Below, in pieces: positions 60,161-64,000 of a DNA stretch of 64,000 nt. A program made the position numbers and the translations under genes. Origin of the DNA: Cristatella mucedo. Taxonomy: Eukaryota; Bryozoa; Phylactolaemata; Cristatellidae. Location of the stretch: contig WPIO01000282.1 of the NCBI GenBank assembly GCA_009760855.2, positions 10,001 to 74,000 of the forward strand, given 5' to 3'. The notes beneath the pieces were generated by a model. It saw only the letters and a program-made list of their open reading frames with translations, had not been told where the DNA came from and did no database searches. Positions within the stretch are counted from its first letter, which is position 1. The number at the start of each line of letters is the position of its first letter.

Positions 60161-62169
60161 AGCCTAAATAAGTGAGAGAACTCAAATAAGAGCACCTCGG
60201 TATGGTGACGTCCGCTTACAATTTATGAACCCTGCCGCGGACGAACAGTCCGACATTTCTCTTTAAAATTATGTTGATCCGGCTACCAAGGATACCACAA
60301 AAGAATATTACGAAAGACCACGCTATCTCTCTAAGGCCACACTTGATTCGTAAAAACATGTCCTACCAGACGGGAAATGAGTCGTCGTCAAATCAGCCTC
60401 AATTACTCAAGGGGTGGAGGTTCGTTTCGAGCACCTCTCGGCTGCCTCAAAATGAGCGCCTATATCAGGAGCGTAATGATCAGATGTAATTGATCAGGCA
60501 TTTTGGAAAGTCGCAAGCTTAAATGCAGTTACAATGCAGCCCTGAAAGAGTGAGTTGCCGATGGTGGGCCACACCACATGCTGCACTCGTCCTGCTGATT
60601 CGATGATTACGCTGACTACGTTGCAGCCAGTTCAACTAGTCAGTTTCAATTTACATATCATTGATCCCTGAGAATCTTGACCAAAAACCAAGCGATAATT
60701 TATTGGTCGGCTGATGATCTAAGTTTGAGGGAACAGACAATTTTTAGGAAGACAGACGTACAAAAATTGTTGAGTGCATTTCCTAGATGCTCATGTCCTG
60801 CCAATACTGAGCGAGGTATAAAAACGCTGTGACTCATATATAGTGTCGGTTCGTGGCCGTTGATTTCAAATATCCATTTATGTTGCGTTCCCTCTATCAG
60901 CAGGAGTAGACGTAAATGCAAATGCAGCTACATGTCATGTCATGTACTATCTATATATGGGCGTATGCATTTTGCAGACGTGCTATAAAAGCTAGGTAAC
61001 TTGCTTGTGGCAGACTACAAACCACAACGTTTGCTTATGTGAACAAACGCCCAGACGTGCTGTCTAACTATGCTGCTTCCCAATTGGCTATTGGTTGTCA
61101 CTGTCAAACCCCAGCCTCGATCAAGCACTCTGCTTATCAAGTGTTTGTCACGCTTAGAAGCACCATCTTAAACGCTCAATTGCTCATACTGGTGAATCTT
61201 TTGCAGCAGCATAATAACACGAAGATTGCTTTAGGGTTGGCTACTGGTGCATTTGGGAAGCTACGCTAACTCTAGTGCTGCGGCTCTTCAGCTTCCTGTC
61301 TACCATGTTATGACATTTAAACCCGAAGCACTAAAATTGACAGGCATTATTACAACAACAGGCACAGGAATGTGCAACGTGAAAGCGTACAATGGCGATA
61401 CAATTCCACACCAGCCATAAAGTACATTCCTTGACGTTAAGAAAGTCAGTGATTTTCATAGGCATAATCAAACAAAAACATGTATTGCCCCATTCTCTGC
61501 ATACAGCGTTTAGATATGAGTAATACAAACGACTATTTGAGTGCCTCCTACAATAATGCATTGCTTCTGTAATATACCGAATCCCTCAGATTTCCGAATA
61601 CCAAAACATTCCTGGTGGTGGTCTTGTAGGCTGGTTGGCCGGTAATCCGGATATTTTCGAATGCTATACTTTGTTAGGTATGCGTGTCGTTACACGGTTC
61701 GAGATATCGCGAGAAATCGTGTCTATGTATGCCGATCAAATAGAACGCACCGATTTAGTGTAAAGTTATTAACAATTTTTCTGACATACTCTAGTCTACC
61801 TAAATCTAACCTTGGTAATGTAAAATCGCAGCATATACATAGCTCAATCGCTCAATTAAGTTCGTTTGAGTATCGTGAGACCCCCAACCCGCAAATCAAG
61901 CAGACAGTGAGATCGTGTGCAACTCGACTGAAGATGACTCCAAAAACAATACGATTATTATCCCTGCAATCAAGCATCGTACATCTGGCAAGCTGTCAAG
62001 GAACCACTCGACCCACTAGGAGCTCTAGAACTTTTGTCAGAGTGTCACAGCAATGCTGGTGGTTGAGTTTCAGCAACTCTGGTTAGGGTATTGCTTAACG
62101 AGTTTGTTCCAAGGCTCAAGATCTTAGGATACATTAAACCCAGTTCGAAAACACATCAGGCTCACTTTC
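60161..62169. repeat. Block H upstream of lectin D, error-rich copy
   Basis: This is the mirror of 29,912-31,931. One segment of ~50 bp present in A (31,142-31,185) is missing near 60,928. No gene supported; the 141-codon frame at 61,661-62,086 is not open in the mirror. Confidence 0.65.
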
Positions 62170-62230
62170 AATGGAAGGCAGGAATGGTTGAATGGCAGGA
62201 ATGGCAAGATTGGCAAGAAGGAATGGCACT
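62170..62230 (+). repeat. Minisatellite in the 5' UTR exon of lectin D
   Basis: Imperfect units (aatggcagg, aatggcaag) before the donor gtaagtattc match the array of lectin A. Confidence 0.7.
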
Positions 62231-62362
62231 GTAAGTATTCACTCATCGAGTGCTGACCTACTAAACACTTGAACCTAGGACACTGTCAGGTGACTGCTGC
62301 ACGTGTATATGTTGCCCACGCTAACCAAGCTTGTATTGACATATAGAAACCAGGCTAGCTTG

Positions 62363-63895
62363 ATGTCGAGCTCTCCTACTGTGTGCCCTGCTCTTGGTCG
62401 GTCAGAGTGATGCCTACAATGTAAGTAGCATGCAGAAGCTTCGTTGCTTTCCATGACCGCTTGTTTCATCAGCACGTGTTAGGCAGAGCACCAACGATGC
62501 GATTCGCTCATGTTCTTTCCTCAGGACATTAGGGACTGGCGATCTTGATACTTCAAGTTACGGCATTGTAAACTCCGAGACCGAATGAGTTGAAAACTAG
62601 AAAGTCACTCCTCATTCTGACGAGTTGTCATATCATCCCGAGAAGTCAGTGAGCTCGCTGATTTCATGTATTTCCTCTTGTGTCCTGCCGAACAACGTTT
62701 TAGACTACTGCTACATGCCAGATACAAGTTCACAACGGCTGCAGAGCTCCTTTGAAAATTGTCTGCAACTGCTTCTGCCACTGGGTTTTGCTGTATAAGC
62801 AAAATTCCAAAAAGCTGCTGTATACAACGTGAATGCTCCCTATATTGGTAGTCTAAAAATGTTTCACGAATCTCGATTCTAAAAGTGTTAAAGCCAATGA
62901 TAGCAGCAATCGGTAGCTACCCAGATTAGTTGCAAGCCACGAGCATTTTATGTATCGCCCACAAGTACAACGACACTACCGAAGTATTAGAAAACGTGCA
63001 TGTCACTGCTTCAAAGTTTGCATACGATCAGAATTGTTAGCTTACGTTCGTACGCACGATACGTAAGATCAGGGCTCTGGTTTTTGCTATTGGATTAAAA
63101 ACACGAGAAATCTGAGACAACCTCACTGTTCTGCATATGGCCAAGGTAACATGCATAGACTCGAATCTATCGTAGCTTTTTCATGTATCTGAGATCAGCC
63201 CTGTTTTTGATGTGCAGATCAATGATTCTCCGAAGTGAAAAATGTTTCTAACTGACGATTCTTTTTAGCAGCAGAAGAGAGGTGGTTTGATAAGCTCTAG
63301 ATAATTTCACTTCTGATAATCCTTTGTCCACTCACGAGCAAGCTGCAGAGCCAGTGTCGAAAACGAAGGCTTGACTTCGGCCAGACTTGATAGTACAGCT
63401 GCAGCAGAATGAGATAGCAGATTTTTCTCCAAACTCGCGCAGGCAAACGGCACTGAACTGCCAAGCAAAAGTATTATTTTTCCAGTTCGTGTTTCGTGGC
63501 TATAGACTTTTAATCTGCACAGTGTAGAGAATCGTTGCGGCCCCTATTTTTAGAGACGAATGCCGACGATGCATTTTTGCCGAGACGTCGTTTGGATATC
63601 CCATGTGAAGTTCCGGTGTTGTAGGGATTCAATGGATTATCTCGTTTGGATTGGCTTGACGTACAACCGAGTCGGCTGATAACCCCCTTCTAAACTGGTG
63701 AAGTTGGGACTGTGGCTTCAAGGCACTCAGATAGTACCATATCAGTACAGTAACTGGGCACCGGACAACTATAAGGGCGTTGGTGAATTCACGGTTTAAA
63801 TGCTATTCTTGTATGTACGTAGGCAAGGATTGACAACTTTTCTCTATGAAGTGGAGTTCGTTTTTCAGAGATGCATTAAATCTCAGATCTGCTGA
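62363..63895 (+). pseudogene. C-type lectin D, pseudogene (mirror of A)
   Basis: The signal exon (ATG 62,363) has one extra base after the third codon, which breaks the frame. Exon 5 carries the same Trp-to-TGA change as locus A (63,699-63,701), and its EPN Glu is deleted as in A. Further single-base indels fall in every exon; since they are also dense in non-coding parts, many are probably sequencing errors. The lesions shared with A are trustworthy, and the private ones are not. Confidence 0.8.
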
Positions 63896-64000
63896 AGTGC
63901 TAATATAAATATACGTTATTCAATACGTTGGACGAGGCTTCAAATGCGAAGCGCATGAGATGAATGGGTGTTTGCATTTTGCAGTGTTCACCTGAGGGAA

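Larger units (their letters stand above)
47961..64000. repeat. Palindrome arm 2 (continues past the window)
   Basis: This is the reverse complement of arm 1. From 47,961 to about 57,500 the match is nearly perfect (a few substitutions, one 223-bp deletion). From about 57,500 to 64,000 single-base indels appear every few tens of bases. The match is still running at the last base of the window. Confidence 0.92.

Noticed and set aside
61661-62086. 141-codon plus-strand frame near lectin D
   Set aside because: The mirror region at 29.9-30.4 kb is not open in this frame, and this part of the window is rich in apparent indel errors.
62363-63895. Counting every frameshift in lectin D as biological decay
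   Set aside because: Indels are equally dense in non-coding sequence from 57.5 kb on; only lesions shared with locus A are treated as real.

Overview
This window looks like genomic DNA from an invertebrate animal, perhaps a cnidarian or sponge-grade metazoan. The evidence is introns with canonical splice sites, 5'-truncated non-LTR retrotransposons ending in trinucleotide tails, long tetranucleotide arrays, a galaxin-type di-cysteine protein and C-type lectin domain genes. The exact organism cannot be read from the sequence. Gene density is low and most of the window is repeats of several ages.

Left part (1-22.8 kb): scattered decayed copies of one LINE family, here called LINE-A (CR1/L2-like: endonuclease plus reverse transcriptase, (ATT)n tail), one copy of a second family (LINE-B, 10.6-12.6 kb), a 665-bp probable DNA transposon nested in a dead LINE-A copy (18.04-18.71 kb), two (GAGT)n arrays and several unnamed old repeat families. 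The one convincing host gene is a secreted galaxin-like protein on the minus strand (3.56-4.30 kb). It has an in-frame TAG inside an otherwise regular eight-module array. Two weak exon candidates lie upstream of it.

Right part (22.8-64.0 kb): a repeating block of about 10 kb carries one C-type lectin gene, its upstream region (H), a decayed LINE-A (T/R) and flanks. It occurs in alternating orientation, giving four lectin loci: A (minus, pseudogene), B (plus, intact), C (minus, intact) and D (plus, pseudogene; a noisy copy of A). The whole stretch from about 28.1 kb to the window end forms one large palindrome centred near 46.39 kb. Its arms are 28,110-44,819 and 47,961-64,000 and its central spacer is 3.1 kb. 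The inner ~9 kb of each arm are almost identical, so B and C encode 188-residue proteins that differ at one residue. Paralogous empty sites show that the LINE-A copy at 47,008-50,241 inserted at TACCA with a 5-bp target duplication. The LINE-A in the other arm is a truncated mirror copy, so the arm-2 side is the ancestral one.

The most interesting content is this lectin palindrome. Two intact, nearly identical, Ca2+-site-bearing lectins of unusual disulfide pattern sit on inverted arms, and two dead copies sit further out. The last ~6.5 kb (from about 57.5 kb) carry many 1-2 base indels relative to their mirror, which looks like unpolished sequence. The palindrome therefore needs read-level confirmation before it is treated as biology.
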